From Streptomyces sp. ISL-12 (lineage in GTDB: Bacteria; Actinomycetota; Actinomycetes; Streptomycetales; Streptomycetaceae), in the NCBI RefSeq assembly GCF_018614415.1, contig NZ_JAGGOO010000080.1, forward strand, positions 1 through 49,862: a stretch of DNA of 49,862 nucleotides, in the 5' to 3' direction. Position 1 is the first letter of the stretch. Each line of letters opens with the position of its first letter. The translations under genes and the position numbers were made by a program. Shown piece after piece: positions 17,812 through 26,609 of this stretch. The notes under the pieces were generated by a model. It saw only the letters and a program-made list of their open reading frames with translations. It did no database searches and was not told the origin of the DNA.

Positions 17812-19446
17812 ATGCGCAGCACCATGCACACCACGCACCTGCAGATACGACGCATCCTGGAACACGGAGCACGGGTGCACGCGAACAGCAGGATCGTGAC
17901 GGCCGGGCCCGGGGGCGCGCGGCACGAAGAGGTGACGTACGCGCAGACCGCGCGCAACGCCGCCCGGCTCGCGAACGCCCTGCGCGCCCTGGGCGTGGAC
18001 GAGGGCGATCCGGTCGCCACCTTCATGTGGAACAACCAGCAGCACGTCGAGGCGTACTTCGCCGTACCGGCGATGGGCGCCGTCGTGCATCCGCTGAACA
18101 TCCGGCTGCCCGCGGAACAGCTCATACACATCGCGCGTCACGCCGGGGACGCGTATGTGATCGTCGACCACTCGCTGGTGCCGTCCTTCCTGCCCCTGCT
18201 GCCGCACCTGGAAGCCGTGCGGCACGTCATCGTGAACGGCCCCGCCGACCTCGCCGCGCTGCGGGAAGCCGCCCCCGGAGCCGAAGTGCACGACTATCAG
18301 GTACTGTTGGATGGCGCTGCTGACACCTACGACTGGCCGGACCTCGACGAGCGGTCCGCGGCCGCTATGTGCTACACCTCCGGGACGACCGGCCGCCCCA
18401 AGGGGGTCGTCTACAGTCACCGGTCGGTCTACCTCCACTCGGTCGAGGCGTGTCTGCCCGACGCGTTCGCGCTCTCCCGGGAGGACATGGCGCTGGCCGT
18501 CGTCCCGCAGTTCCACGTGCTGGCGTGGAGCCTCCCCTACGCGGCGTTCGTCACCGGTGCCTCGCTGGCCCTCCCCGACCGGTTCCTCACGGCCGCACCG
18601 CTCGCCGCGTTCATCGCCGAGGCACGGCCGACGAAGGGCGCCGGCGTCCCGACGGTCTGGGGCGCCCTCCTGCGCCACGCCGAGGAGAACCCCGAGGCCG
18701 ACCTGTCGTCCCTGCGGGAGATCGTGGCCGGGGGTGCCGCCGTTCCCGCGTCCATGGTGCGGGCCTACGCGCACCGGCACGGCATCGCCCTGTTGCAGGC
18801 ATGGGGCATGACGGAGACCTCACCGCTCGGCTCCTTCTACCGGCCGGGCGGCCCGCGCGGGGGCGCCGGGACGCCGGTGACCCAGGGCCGTTTCACCCCG
18901 TCCGTGGAGGCCAGACTGGTCGGTGCCGACGGACAGGAGCTGCCCTGGGACGGTCAGGCCGTGGGCGAACTGCAGGTGCGGGGGCCCTGGGTGACCGCCT
19001 CTTACCACGGGGAGGACGAGACACACGGCAGTGCGTTCGACGACGGCTGGCTCCGGACCGGTGACGTGGGACGCATCCTCGACGACGGCCAACTCGATCT
19101 GACCGACCGGCTCAAGGACGTCATCAAGTCGGGCGGCGAGTGGATCTCCTCCCTCACGCTGGAGAACCACCTCGCGGAACATCCCGCGGTGGTCGAGGCC
19201 TGCGTGGTCGGCATACCCGACGACACCTGGGGAGAACGCCCCCTGGCGTGCGTCGTCCTGGGGGCGGAACCCGTGGACGCCGCGCTGCTCAAGACGTTCC
19301 TCGCCGAGCGGCTGGAACAGCGCTGGCAGGTGCCCGAGTACTGGTCCTTCCTGCCGTCGATCCCCAGGAACTCCACCGGGAAGCACGACAAGAAGGAGAT
19401 CCGCGAGCGGCACCGGAACGCCGCACTGACCGTCATCACCGTCTGA
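17812..19446 (+). CDS. AMP-binding long-chain/medium-chain acyl-CoA synthetase
   Basis: This 544-residue member of the ANL superfamily starts at ATG 17812, five bases after GGAG. The P-loop motif YTSGTTGRPKGVVYSH lies near residue 187. GMTETSPLG, the DGWLRTGDVG hinge region, and the C-terminal catalytic Lys in STGKHDKKEIRE are present. It should activate a carboxylic acid with ATP and join it to CoA. The residues around the substrate pocket resemble the long-chain fatty-acid-CoA ligase branch, but the substrate cannot be fixed. The dehydrogenase gene follows after 12 bp, so the two are probably one operon. Confidence 0.9.
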   Translation: MRSTMHTTHLQIRRILEHGARVHANSRIVTAGPGGARHEEVTYAQTARNAARLANALRALGVDEGDPVATFMWNNQQHVEAYFAVPAMGAVVHPLNIRLPAEQLIHIARHAGDAYVIVDHSLVPSFLPLLPHLEAVRHVIVNGPADLAALREAAPGAEVHDYQVLLDGAADTYDWPDLDERSAAAMCYTSGTTGRPKGVVYSHRSVYLHSVEACLPDAFALSREDMALAVVPQFHVLAWSLPYAAFVTGASLALPDRFLTAAPLAAFIAEARPTKGAGVPTVWGALLRHAEENPEADLSSLREIVAGGAAVPASMVRAYAHRHGIALLQAWGMTETSPLGSFYRPGGPRGGAGTPVTQGRFTPSVEARLVGADGQELPWDGQAVGELQVRGPWVTASYHGEDETHGSAFDDGWLRTGDVGRILDDGQLDLTDRLKDVIKSGGEWISSLTLENHLAEHPAVVEACVVGIPDDTWGERPLACVVLGAEPVDAALLKTFLAERLEQRWQVPEYWSFLPSIPRNSTGKHDKKEIRERHRNAALTVITV

Positions 19447-19458
19447 GAGGGAGACATC

Positions 19459-20556
19459 ATGGTCGCCGTCGTCGTCATGCCCGAGCCCCGCGCGCCGCTG
19501 GAGCTGCGGGACATCGATCCGCCCGCGCTCGAACCGGGCGGCGTTCTCCTGCGGACTCTGGGCAGCGAGGTCTGCGGAACCGACACACACCTGTGGCAGG
19601 GACAGCTCGCGGGAGTCCCCTACCCCATCATCCCGGGGCACGTCAGTGTCGGCCGCGTCGCCGCCGTCGACACCCGCGCAGGCACGCCACGGGACGTGTC
19701 CGGGGCGCCGCTCGCCATCGGCCAGGTGGTCACCTTCCTCGACGTGTACGGGACGTGCGGCCGCTGCTGGTACTGCACCGTGGGCCACGCCACCACGCGC
19801 TGCCCCGAACGCAAGGTGTACGGCGTGACCCTGTCGGCGGACGACGGACTGTTCGGCGGCTGGGCCGAGCAGATCCACCTGAAGCCAGGGGTGCATGTGA
19901 TTCCGCTCCCCGAGGAGCTCGGCTGGCGGGAGTTCCTGGCCGGCGGGTGCGGCATGCCCACGGCCCTGCACGCGGTCACCCTCGCGGACATCGCCTTCGG
20001 TGACACCGTGGTGGTCCAGGGCGCCGGTCCGGTGGGCCTGTGTGCCGCCGTGCTCGCCCAGTTGCGCGGGGCGGGCCGGGTCGTGGTGGTGGGCGGACCC
20101 GAGGTCCGGCTGCGCACGGCGTCCCGATTCGGGGCCGACGCCGTCATCGACATCACCCGCACCACCGTCGACGAACGCCGGGAGCGGGTCCTCGAGTTGA
20201 CGGGAGGGCGGGGCGCCGACGTCACGATCGAGGCGACGGGCGTCGCCGACGCGGTCCCCGAGGGCATGCGCCTGACCCGGGACGCGGGACGGTACGTGGT
20301 GGTCGGACAGTACACGGACGCGGGCGCCGCGTCCTTCAATCCGCATCTCGACCTCAACCAGAAGCACCTCGATGTCCGGGGCTGCTGGGGAAGCGACGCC
20401 GGTCACCTGTACCGGGCCGTCCAGGTGATGGCCCGCTACCGCGACCGGTTCCGCTGGACCGAGCTCATCAGCCGGGAGTACTCCCTGGCGGAGGCGCAGA
20501 ACGCACTGGAGGACGTGGCCCGGCAGCGCGTCGTGAAGGCACTCGTCGTGCCCTGA
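19459..20556 (+). CDS. Zinc-binding MDR-family alcohol dehydrogenase with GHV instead of GHE
   Basis: The 365-residue protein starts at ATG 19459 after GAGGGAGA. It has the medium-chain dehydrogenase layout: catalytic zinc Cys39 (EVCGTD) and His61, structural zinc cysteines in CGRCWYCTVGHATTRC, GCGMPTALHA, and the Rossmann motif VQGAGPVGLCAA with an NAD-type acidic/Gly turn. The near-invariant Glu after His61 is Val62 (GHVSVG). The C-terminal half (NPHLDLNQKHLDVRGCWG) matches sorbitol/threonine-dehydrogenase-like members. It would oxidise or reduce an alcohol/carbonyl linked to the acyl-CoA ligase substrate. The pairing suggests a small catabolic operon ended by the hairpin at 20573-20603. 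Confidence 0.88.
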   Translation: MVAVVVMPEPRAPLELRDIDPPALEPGGVLLRTLGSEVCGTDTHLWQGQLAGVPYPIIPGHVSVGRVAAVDTRAGTPRDVSGAPLAIGQVVTFLDVYGTCGRCWYCTVGHATTRCPERKVYGVTLSADDGLFGGWAEQIHLKPGVHVIPLPEELGWREFLAGGCGMPTALHAVTLADIAFGDTVVVQGAGPVGLCAAVLAQLRGAGRVVVVGGPEVRLRTASRFGADAVIDITRTTVDERRERVLELTGGRGADVTIEATGVADAVPEGMRLTRDAGRYVVVGQYTDAGAASFNPHLDLNQKHLDVRGCWGSDAGHLYRAVQVMARYRDRFRWTELISREYSLAEAQNALEDVARQRVVKALVVP

Positions 20557-20572
20557 GCCGGAGGAGTACGAA

Positions 20573-20603
20573 CACGGGCCGGCGCTGTGCGCGCCGGCCC
20601 GTG
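20573..20603. terminator. Bidirectional hairpin terminator
   Basis: Perfect 13-bp arms (20573-20585 and 20591-20603) flank a 5-nt loop, lying between the convergent dehydrogenase and VOC genes. Confidence 0.8.
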
Positions 20604-20643
20604 CCGTGTCGGTGCGGGGCGGACCACCGCCCCGGCCGGCCCG

Positions 20644-21627
20644 TCAGTACTGCGGGAGCCGCCCGGTGCTCGCCCAGTGCTCCATCACGGGTTTGGCGCC
20701 GGGGTGCGCCAGCTCGATGCTGATGCCGGTCGCGTCACGGGACGTGATGGCGGCGATCGGATCGGAGTCGGCGTCCATCCGTATGACGGCGTCCATGGTG
20801 AAACCCTGTTCCGTGAGCCGCGCGACGCGCCGGGCCATCTCCGGCTCCCAGCAGGCGTAGTACATCAGCGCTCCGGCGCGGTCCGGCCCGAAGACACCGT
20901 CGCCCGTCGCCTCGATCAGCTCGATGTACGGCTCGCGCGTGCGGGAGATCGCCTGGCGCTGGCGGAAGGGCGTGTGCACCACATCGCCCTCCACCTGGTG
21001 GGGGCTCTCGGTCCAGGCCGCTTCGGTGAAGGGCACGCCGAGCACCGCGGCGCACCGCTCGATCGCCGCGTCGATGTCCGGTATGACCATGCCCACGTGG
21101 TAGTACGACTCGGGCAGCGGGCCACCGCCGTGTTCGCGTCCGACCCGGTCGGCCCACTCGTCCCGCAGCGCGGTGCCCACGTAACAGAGCCGGGTACCGC
21201 AGAGGTCGCGCTCCGTGACGATCATGGAGGGTGGCGCGTCGGGTCCGATCGCGTAGGTCGCGGTGATCCCCACGCCCTCCGCCCGCAGATGCCTCAGCCG
21301 TGCCTCCGTGTCCTCCTCCCACCAGCCCCAGTAGGCGAGGGAGCCCGCCTGGTTCCTCGCGTAGACGCCCTCTTCCCGGTCCTGTGCCTCGACGAGCACG
21401 AAGTAGGGCTCCTGGGTGAGGGAGACACACGTCCGCACGGTCTCCTGGGTGACACCGGCGGTCCCCCGCACATACGGGAAGACACTCGTCACAGGCATGG
21501 TGAAGGCGACACCGAAAACGTCGGAGAACCGCTTCACCGCCGCTTCCATGTCGTCGACGACCAAGGCCGTGTGGGAGAAGGAGAACGGCAGCTCGGACGC
21601 TGCTCCCTCGTTCGTCGTGCCAGTCAT
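20644..21627 (-). CDS. Two-domain VOC (glyoxalase/dioxygenase-fold) protein
   Basis: The 327-residue protein starts at ATG 21627 after an AGGACAGG site; the frame stays open upstream to 21720. It contains two vicinal-oxygen-chelate modules: residues about 14-170 (SHTALVVDDMEAAVKRF, later EPYFVLVEAQ) and about 190-320 (YYHVGMVIPDIDAAIERC, later EPYIELIEATG and ISIELAHPG). The His at each module start and Glu near each end match the metal ligands of this fold, which includes glyoxalases, extradiol dioxygenases and isomerases. The reaction is unknown. It is convergent with the ligase/dehydrogenase operon. Confidence 0.8.
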   Translation of the reverse strand: MTGTTNEGAASELPFSFSHTALVVDDMEAAVKRFSDVFGVAFTMPVTSVFPYVRGTAGVTQETVRTCVSLTQEPYFVLVEAQDREEGVYARNQAGSLAYWGWWEEDTEARLRHLRAEGVGITATYAIGPDAPPSMIVTERDLCGTRLCYVGTALRDEWADRVGREHGGGPLPESYYHVGMVIPDIDAAIERCAAVLGVPFTEAAWTESPHQVEGDVVHTPFRQRQAISRTREPYIELIEATGDGVFGPDRAGALMYYACWEPEMARRVARLTEQGFTMDAVIRMDADSDPIAAITSRDATGISIELAHPGAKPVMEHWASTGRLPQY

Positions 21628-21770
21628 GTCCGCACCTGTCCTGTGTGAGATCGAGCAACGTGCCTGCGCCGGCCCGTCCGCCCGGACGGCAGGACGGGCT
21701 GGGACGAGCCTAGGTTTCACGCACCCCGGCCGACCAGGTCATCTGTGGCTCACCGCGCGCTCACCTCTGC

Positions 21771-22150
21771 TCAGGCGGGCAGGTGCCCCATGGCACGCAC
21801 CACGGTGTGGGTGTCGAGGACGGTCTCGAAGTGGACGGGCACGCCGTGCTCGAAGCGCCGGACATGGGCGCAGCGGATCCGCATCGCCTTGCCCGTGGAC
21901 AGGTTGGTGCCGCTGTAGTGCCCCAGCGCCACGACCGCCTCCCCGGCGGGGAGGACTTCGGCGGGTGCACGGCGAAGCCCTGCCACTCCGGACGAAACGA
22001 GCGAAGACGTTGTCCAGGACCGCCTCCCGGCCACCGGTAGGTGCCTCCGTAGTGCAGGCCCGGCGGGACGACCCACTGGATGTCGTGTTCCACGCTCCGC
22101 ACGTCCTTCACGGGCCAGTGGCCCCGGCACATCGGCTGATCGACCTGTGC
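21771..22150 (-). pseudogene. Decayed SnoaL-like (NTF2-fold) protein gene
   Basis: A SnoaL-like polyketide-cyclase-fold protein can be followed across at least three minus-strand frame changes. HDIQWVVPPGLHYGGTYRW is in one frame (near 22100-22040). An AVLDNVFARF-like piece is in another (near 22030-22000). EWQGFAV is back in the first. LPAGEAVVALGHYSGTNLS continues in a further frame through to VVRAMGHLPA and the stop at 21771. The N-terminal helix is also out of frame (GRSADVPG near 22150). These shifts rule out a functional product unless sequencing errors are involved. Confidence 0.6.
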
Positions 22151-22152
22151 GG

Positions 22153-22744
22153 ATGGAGACGATTCGGGTCGCGGAGATACTGGCGGCGTTCTCCCTCACC
22201 ACCGACATGGCGGCCGGCATGGCCGTGGAGAAGGGGTTGCGCGCCTGGGTGATGGCGACCGTGTTCGCACGGGACGCGCTCGGCGCGGGAGCGGACACGT
22301 GCCGGACCGTCCACGAGACGGCCCTGCTGCGTTCGGTCGGCTGCACGTCCTACGCACCGGAGCCGGCGGCCCCTTTCGGTGACGAGGTCGCGTTCCGGTG
22401 CGCGCTGAAACACCTCGACCCGGCAGACCGCGCACCAACCGACCGGTGTCCTGGCCGAGGTACTGCCGAGGGCCGGCGCGGAAGCCATGCGCAACGGCTG
22501 TGAGACGAGCCGGGTGCTCGGCAAGGGGCTCGGACTGGGCACACCCACCTCGCGGCGCTGGACGACGTCTACGAACGCTGGGACGGGCTCGGCATCCCGC
22601 ACGGCCGGAAGGACCCGCGCCTGCCCCCTGGCCGCACGTGTCGTCCACGTCGCCGAGCATGCCTCGCACGTCTACGACAAGCCCGGACGGCGCTCCCGCG
22701 CCGGGGTGGCCGTCTTTGCCATGGAACACCACCTGCTGCCGTAG
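22153..22744 (+). pseudogene. Decayed HD-GYP-like (HD domain) regulator fragment
   Basis: The start (RVAEILAAFSLTTDMAAGMA) and the segment to FGDEVAFRCALKHLDPAD match the N-terminal part of actinomycete HD-GYP/LuxR-type proteins. The protein-like signal then jumps frame near 22430 (VLAEVLPRAGAEAMRNG), again near 22550 (AALDDVYERWDGLGIPHG) and again near 22620 (LPLAARVVHVAEHASHVYDK) before the stop at 22744. The homologous protein would continue further, so the gene is both frameshifted and truncated. It abuts the SnoaL-like pseudogene. Confidence 0.6.
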
Positions 22745-22768
22745 CGTCAGCGGCGTTGCCCGGCGTCG

Positions 22769-23479
22769 TCAGGCCCTCCGGGCCGGTGCGGGCACGCGGA
22801 CCATGGTGAAGGCCGTCCGGCAGCGCACGCGGAACCCCAGGGACTCGTACAGCCGCACGGCCCGGGTGTTGTCGGCCGTCACATGGAGGAAGGAGCGGTC
22901 GCCGCGGCTCCGGGCGCCGGCCGCGACGGCGCGGACGAGCCGGGCGGCGAGGCCCTGTCCCCGGTGGGCGACGGCGGTGCAGACGGCGCTCGTCTCCGCC
23001 CAGCCGGGCGGACGCAGCCGTTCGCCCGCCATGGCCACGAGTTCGCCGCCCCGGCGGATGCCGTAGTACGCGCCGAGTTCGATGGTCCGCGCGTGGAAGG
23101 GGCCGGGGCGAGTCCGCTCGGCGAGGGCGAGCATCTCCGGTACGTCCGCGGGGCCCAGCCGGAGCACTTCCTGGTGGGGGACGCACGCGTCGTCGCGTCC
23201 GTCCAGGACCATCTGGAAGCCTTCGAGCCGCCACTCGACGTCCCAGCCTGCCGGTGGCACGGCCGCCGAGGCGGGAAGGAGGGCACGGTTCCCGGGACCG
23301 GCGAGCGCGGCGAGGTCCTCCCAGTCCGCCGCCACGGGGGCGTCGGGCAGGGCCACGAACCCCGACACCTCACGCGGATAGCGGAGCACGCGTCCACGGC
23401 GTTCCGCGAACCGGGCGTGGGGCCCGGTCAGGGAGGTGAGGGCCGGGTTGTCGAGCCAGTGACCCGTGACCTGTGGCAT
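22769..23479 (-). CDS. GNAT-family N-acetyltransferase
   Basis: The 236-residue protein starts at ATG 23479 behind AGGGAGG. The C-terminal half (about 115-230) has the GNAT core: LGAYYGIRRGGELVAMAGER, the acetyl-CoA loop AVCTAVAHRGQGLAARLV, and the closing motif HVTADNTRAVRLYESLGF. The N-terminal 110 residues form the lid domain typical of the FR47-like subgroup. It transfers acetyl from acetyl-CoA to an unknown amine. It lies 120 bp downstream of the SDR gene on the same strand. Confidence 0.85.
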   Translation of the reverse strand: MPQVTGHWLDNPALTSLTGPHARFAERRGRVLRYPREVSGFVALPDAPVAADWEDLAALAGPGNRALLPASAAVPPAGWDVEWRLEGFQMVLDGRDDACVPHQEVLRLGPADVPEMLALAERTRPGPFHARTIELGAYYGIRRGGELVAMAGERLRPPGWAETSAVCTAVAHRGQGLAARLVRAVAAGARSRGDRSFLHVTADNTRAVRLYESLGFRVRCRTAFTMVRVPAPARRA

Positions 23480-23599
23480 GGGAACCTCCCTGGATCGGTG
23501 TGATCACTCCGGTCCCGGGACGCTAACGCGCGACCACAGGCAACGGTCGGCCGGTTGCTGTCCATTTTCTGCTCACGCGCGGAGCGTCTGCGGGCCGGG

Positions 23600-24397
23600 T
23601 CAGCGGCCCACGTGGTGGCCGCCCTCCGCCGGGAGCACGGCCCCGGTGGTCCAGCGGCTCTCGTCGGAGAGCAGGAACAGGGCGGCACGGGCCATGTCGT
23701 CGGCGGGTGCCACGTGGTTCATCGGGGACATGGACGCGAGGTGGTCCTGCATCGCGGCGGGCAGCATGTCCCACATCTCGGTGCGCGTGGAGCCCGGCGC
23801 GAGGGCGTTGACGCGTACGTTGTGCGGGGCCAGCTCCAGGGCCGCGCTCTTGGTGAGGCCGTTGACCGCCCACTTGGACGCCACGTACTCCGAGATGCCC
23901 GCCACACCGACCATCCCGCCGATGGAGGAGACGTTGACGATCGACCCGCCGCCGCCTGCGAGCAGGGCGCGGACCTCGTATTTCATGGACAGGAAGACGC
24001 CCTTGGCGTTGACCTCCATGATCCGGTCGTAGACGTCGGTGGGCTTGTCGTGCACGGGGGTGCCGTCACTGGTCACGCCGGCGGCGTTCAGGGCGCCGTC
24101 GAGGCGGCCGAACCGGCGGACGGCGGTGGCGACCGCCGCCTCGACGGACGCTTCGTCGGTCACGTCGAGTGGAACGGCGATCACCTCCGTGCCCTCGCTC
24201 GACAGTTCGGCGGCCAGCAGCTCCAGACGGTCCACGCGGCGTGCGCCGGCGATGACCGTCGCTCCCTCGGCGGCGAAGCGCCGCACGGCGGCCTCGCCCA
24301 TGCCGGCGGACGCGCCGGTGACGAGGATGACCTTGTTCTCCAGGCGCCGGGCCCGAAGCGTGAGCGGCGCGGGGTTGCGGTTGGAACGCGTGGTCAT
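23600..24397 (-). CDS. Short-chain dehydrogenase/reductase
   Basis: The 265-residue classical SDR starts at ATG 24397 (GGAG upstream). It has the TGASAGMG cofactor loop, the LDVT segment, the NAAG motif and the Ser-Tyr-Lys active site (VNVSS near 157, Y171-x3-K175). The A-R-R after the second strand suggests NADP(H). The substrate is unknown. It is divergent from an MmyB-type regulator, a very common actinobacterial arrangement in which the regulator controls the SDR gene. Confidence 0.92.
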   Translation of the reverse strand: MTTRSNRNPAPLTLRARRLENKVILVTGASAGMGEAAVRRFAAEGATVIAGARRVDRLELLAAELSSEGTEVIAVPLDVTDEASVEAAVATAVRRFGRLDGALNAAGVTSDGTPVHDKPTDVYDRIMEVNAKGVFLSMKYEVRALLAGGGGSIVNVSSIGGMVGVAGISEYVASKWAVNGLTKSAALELAPHNVRVNALAPGSTRTEMWDMLPAAMQDHLASMSPMNHVAPADDMARAALFLLSDESRWTTGAVLPAEGGHHVGR

Positions 24398-24505
24398 GGG
24401 GTCACTCCGTAACGGTGGTGGACTTGGGGAGCGGCTCGCAGCGCTTGCGACGGCCGCTGTCCTCAACGATGGGATGCCTGCCGGTCCGGTACCAGAGACC
24501 GCGTT

Positions 24506-24515
24506 GTACTAGCAC
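24506..24515. promoter_or_regulatory. Candidate operator in the SDR/MmyB intergenic region
   Basis: GTACTAGCAC is a near-palindrome (8 of 10 positions symmetric) between the divergent SDR and regulator genes. It is a possible binding site of the adjacent MmyB-type regulator. It is short, so confidence is low. Confidence 0.3.
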
Positions 24516-24560
24516 TGACAGGGCGACCCTCGTCCGTGCGAAGTGGGTGACCATGGAGTC

Positions 24561-25406
24561 ATGGAACGCGAAGAACTCGCCCGCTCTCTGCGCGGCTGGC
24601 GCGACCGCCTCACCCCGGCGACCGTCGGACTGCCCACGGGAGGCCGCCGACGCGCACCCGGTCTGCGTCGCGCGGAGGTGGCCATGCTCGCCGGACTCTC
24701 CGTGGACTACCTCGCCCGCCTCGAACAGGGAAGGGCGGGCAACCCCTCGCCGTCGGTGGTGGAGTCCCTGGCCCGGGCGCTGCGCCTGTCCGACGACGAG
24801 AACGCCTACCTGTTCCGGCTCGCGGGGCATGCCGACCCGCGCGTCAACGGCATCAGCAGGCACCTCGCGCCCGGAGTGCGACGCATGCTGGACCGGATGT
24901 CGGACACCCCGGTCCTCGTACTGGACGCCGCGTGGCAGGTGGTCGCCGCCAACCCGCTGCTGATCGCCTTGCTCGGCGAACTCTCCGCGGGTCCCGCACG
25001 CGACCAGAACCTGTTGTGGCGCCACTTCACCGGAGTGCCGTCGCGGGTCGTCGCCACCGCCGAGCAGGACGCCGCATTCGAGTCCGCGGCCACCGCCGAC
25101 CTTCGTGCCGCCGTCGGACGCCACCCGGACGATCCGCTGCTGAGCGGCCTCGTCAGCGATCTCCGGCGAGCCAGTCCCCGGTTCGAGTCCTTGTGGCAGG
25201 CGCGCGCCGTCGCTCGTCATGCCTCCAGCCGCAAGACGATCCGTCACCCCCAGGTGGGTCCCCTGACCCTGGACTGCGACGTGCTCACCGTCGAGGGCAG
25301 TGACCTGCGCGTCGTTCTGTACACGGCTGTCCCGGGGTCGGCGGACGAGGACGCACTCGCACTGCTGCGGACGATCGGAACGCAGTTCTCGCGGAGCCCG
25401 TCGTAG
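24561..25406 (+). CDS. XRE-family regulator with MmyB-like ligand domain
   Basis: The 281-residue protein has an N-terminal helix-turn-helix (residues about 10-85, RRAEVAMLAGLSVDYLARLEQG) and a C-terminal MmyB-like PAS-type domain (about 105-270, VLVLDAAWQVVAANP, FRVLYTAVPGSADEDAL-type end). In this family the C-terminal domain is thought to bind fatty-acid-like ligands. ATG 24561 matches the family start; GGAG is only two bases upstream, so translation may be leaderless or start at GTG 24543. It is divergent from the SDR. Its last 122 bp overlap the convergent membrane-protein gene. Confidence 0.88.
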   Translation: MEREELARSLRGWRDRLTPATVGLPTGGRRRAPGLRRAEVAMLAGLSVDYLARLEQGRAGNPSPSVVESLARALRLSDDENAYLFRLAGHADPRVNGISRHLAPGVRRMLDRMSDTPVLVLDAAWQVVAANPLLIALLGELSAGPARDQNLLWRHFTGVPSRVVATAEQDAAFESAATADLRAAVGRHPDDPLLSGLVSDLRRASPRFESLWQARAVARHASSRKTIRHPQVGPLTLDCDVLTVEGSDLRVVLYTAVPGSADEDALALLRTIGTQFSRSPS

Positions 25407-26016
25407 TGGTGGCCTGCGGTTCACCCGGCTTCAGGGCCAGACGCGGCAGGAAGAAGGCGACCAGCGGTCCGATACCGACGGCGTACACCGCCGTGCCGAT
25501 GCCGACGGTACCGCCGAGCAGCCACCCGCCCGTCAGGACCGATGCCTCGATGAGGGTACGGGCGACGAGAACGGGAACACCCAGCCGTGCCAGCCCGGTC
25601 ATCAGGCCGTCCCGGGGGCCCGGTCCCCAGCCGGCGCCGACGTACAGCCCGGTGGCCACCGCCGTGCCGACGAGGCCGGCGAGCAGGAACAGCAGTCGCC
25701 ACGGCCACGGCCCGGGGGTGGGCAGTACCCGCAGCGCCTGGTCGAGCACGGGGCCGACGAGGACAGCGTTGGCGAGGGTGCCGATGCCGGGACGCTGCCG
25801 CAGGGGTATCCAGAGGACGAACACGACGGCCGAGACCAGAACCATCACGGCTCCGAGCGACAGCCCCGCGGCGTGGGCGACGCCCTGGGTCAGCACGGTC
25901 CACGGATCCGTTCCCAGACCCGCGCGGACCAGCAGGGCCGTACTGACCCCGTAGAGGGCCAGGCCCGACAGCAGGAGGGCGGTCCGGCGCGCGACCCGGT
26001 CCCCGGCGCGCCTCAT
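25285..26016 (-). CDS. YczE/YitT-like integral membrane protein
   Basis: The 243-residue protein has about five to six membrane helices (from RTALLLSGLALYGVSTALLV to VGIGPLVAFFLPRLAL). It carries the family hallmarks GLGTDPW, the N-x-x-x-G-P region and WGPGPRDGLMTGLARL. Such proteins (YczE-like) are of unknown function. Its ATG overlaps the stop of the TetR gene (ATGA at 26013-26016), so the two are translationally coupled, and the TetR is likely its repressor. The last 45 or so residues (after KPGEPQATTTTG) are basic, low-complexity and encoded antisense to the end of the MmyB-type gene. This suggests an extended, non-conserved tail. Confidence 0.82.
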   Translation of the reverse strand: MRRAGDRVARRTALLLSGLALYGVSTALLVRAGLGTDPWTVLTQGVAHAAGLSLGAVMVLVSAVVFVLWIPLRQRPGIGTLANAVLVGPVLDQALRVLPTPGPWPWRLLFLLAGLVGTAVATGLYVGAGWGPGPRDGLMTGLARLGVPVLVARTLIEASVLTGGWLLGGTVGIGTAVYAVGIGPLVAFFLPRLALKPGEPQATTTTGSARTAFRSSAAVRVRPRPPTPGQPCTERRAGHCPRR

Positions 26017-26588
26017 GACGTACCGGCCGCCAGCAGCACGGCCGCGGCGGCCGCGGCGTCGCTCACCGCCCGCGCGGCGGCCTGTGGCCCCTCGACGACC
26101 ACGCGCCCCGCCACTCCGTCGATGAGCAGCAGGAGTTGGGAGGCGCGCAGTTCGGGCGCCGCCGTACCGGCCTCGGCGCACAAGGTGGTGAGCAGGTCCA
26201 GCAGCCAGCGCTTCTCCGCCCGGACGGCGTGGTGCACGGGGTCCTCGGGGTCGACCGTCTCGGCCGCGGCGTTGAGGAAGGCACAGCCTCGCCTGCCCTT
26301 GGTCCGGTACCGGTGAGCCAGCCAGGAGAACACCGCCTGCGGCCGGTCGCCGGGTTCTTCCACTCCGGCCAGCCAGTCCGCCAGTTCCGCGGCCGCCTGG
26401 TCGTGCCGGTGACGCAGTGCCGTCGCCGCGAGTTCGCTCTTGCCGGCGAAGTGGGCGTACACCGTCGGTTTGGACACGCCGGCTTCCTGCGCGACGACGT
26501 CCACGCTGGTGGCACCGATGCCTCGGCTGTAGAAGACCTCCTCGGCACTGGCGATGAGCTGGTTGCGGGTGCTTTTCCGGGGACTCAT
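26013..26588 (-). CDS. TetR/AcrR-family repressor
   Basis: The 191-residue regulator has an N-terminal TetR helix-turn-helix (residues 10-56: IGATSVDVVAQEAGVSKPTVYAHF). Its C-terminal ligand domain contains GCAFLNAAAE, a motif common in the TetR_C subgroup linked to efflux and nitroreductase control. It starts at ATG 26588, ten bases from the palindrome CTTAC-N2-GTAAG, a likely auto-operator. The downstream YczE-like gene is coupled to it. Confidence 0.92.
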   Translation of the reverse strand: MSPRKSTRNQLIASAEEVFYSRGIGATSVDVVAQEAGVSKPTVYAHFAGKSELAATALRHRHDQAAAELADWLAGVEEPGDRPQAVFSWLAHRYRTKGRRGCAFLNAAAETVDPEDPVHHAVRAEKRWLLDLLTTLCAEAGTAAPELRASQLLLLIDGVAGRVVVEGPQAAARAVSDAAAAAAVLLAAGTS

Positions 26589-26597
26589 GAACCTTAA

Positions 26598-26609
26598 CTT
26601 ACCAGTAAG
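26598..26609. promoter_or_regulatory. TetR operator candidate
   Basis: The perfect palindrome CTTACCAGTAAG is nested in a longer imperfect symmetry (about 24 bp, roughly 18 of 24 positions symmetric) just upstream of the TetR start. It matches the consensus style of AcrR/TetR sites. Confidence 0.7.

Noticed and set aside
17812..21627. Start of a natural-product biosynthetic cluster
   Set aside because: An acyl-CoA ligase, a dehydrogenase and a VOC protein alone are not diagnostic; no carrier protein, PKS/NRPS or terpene gene is present.
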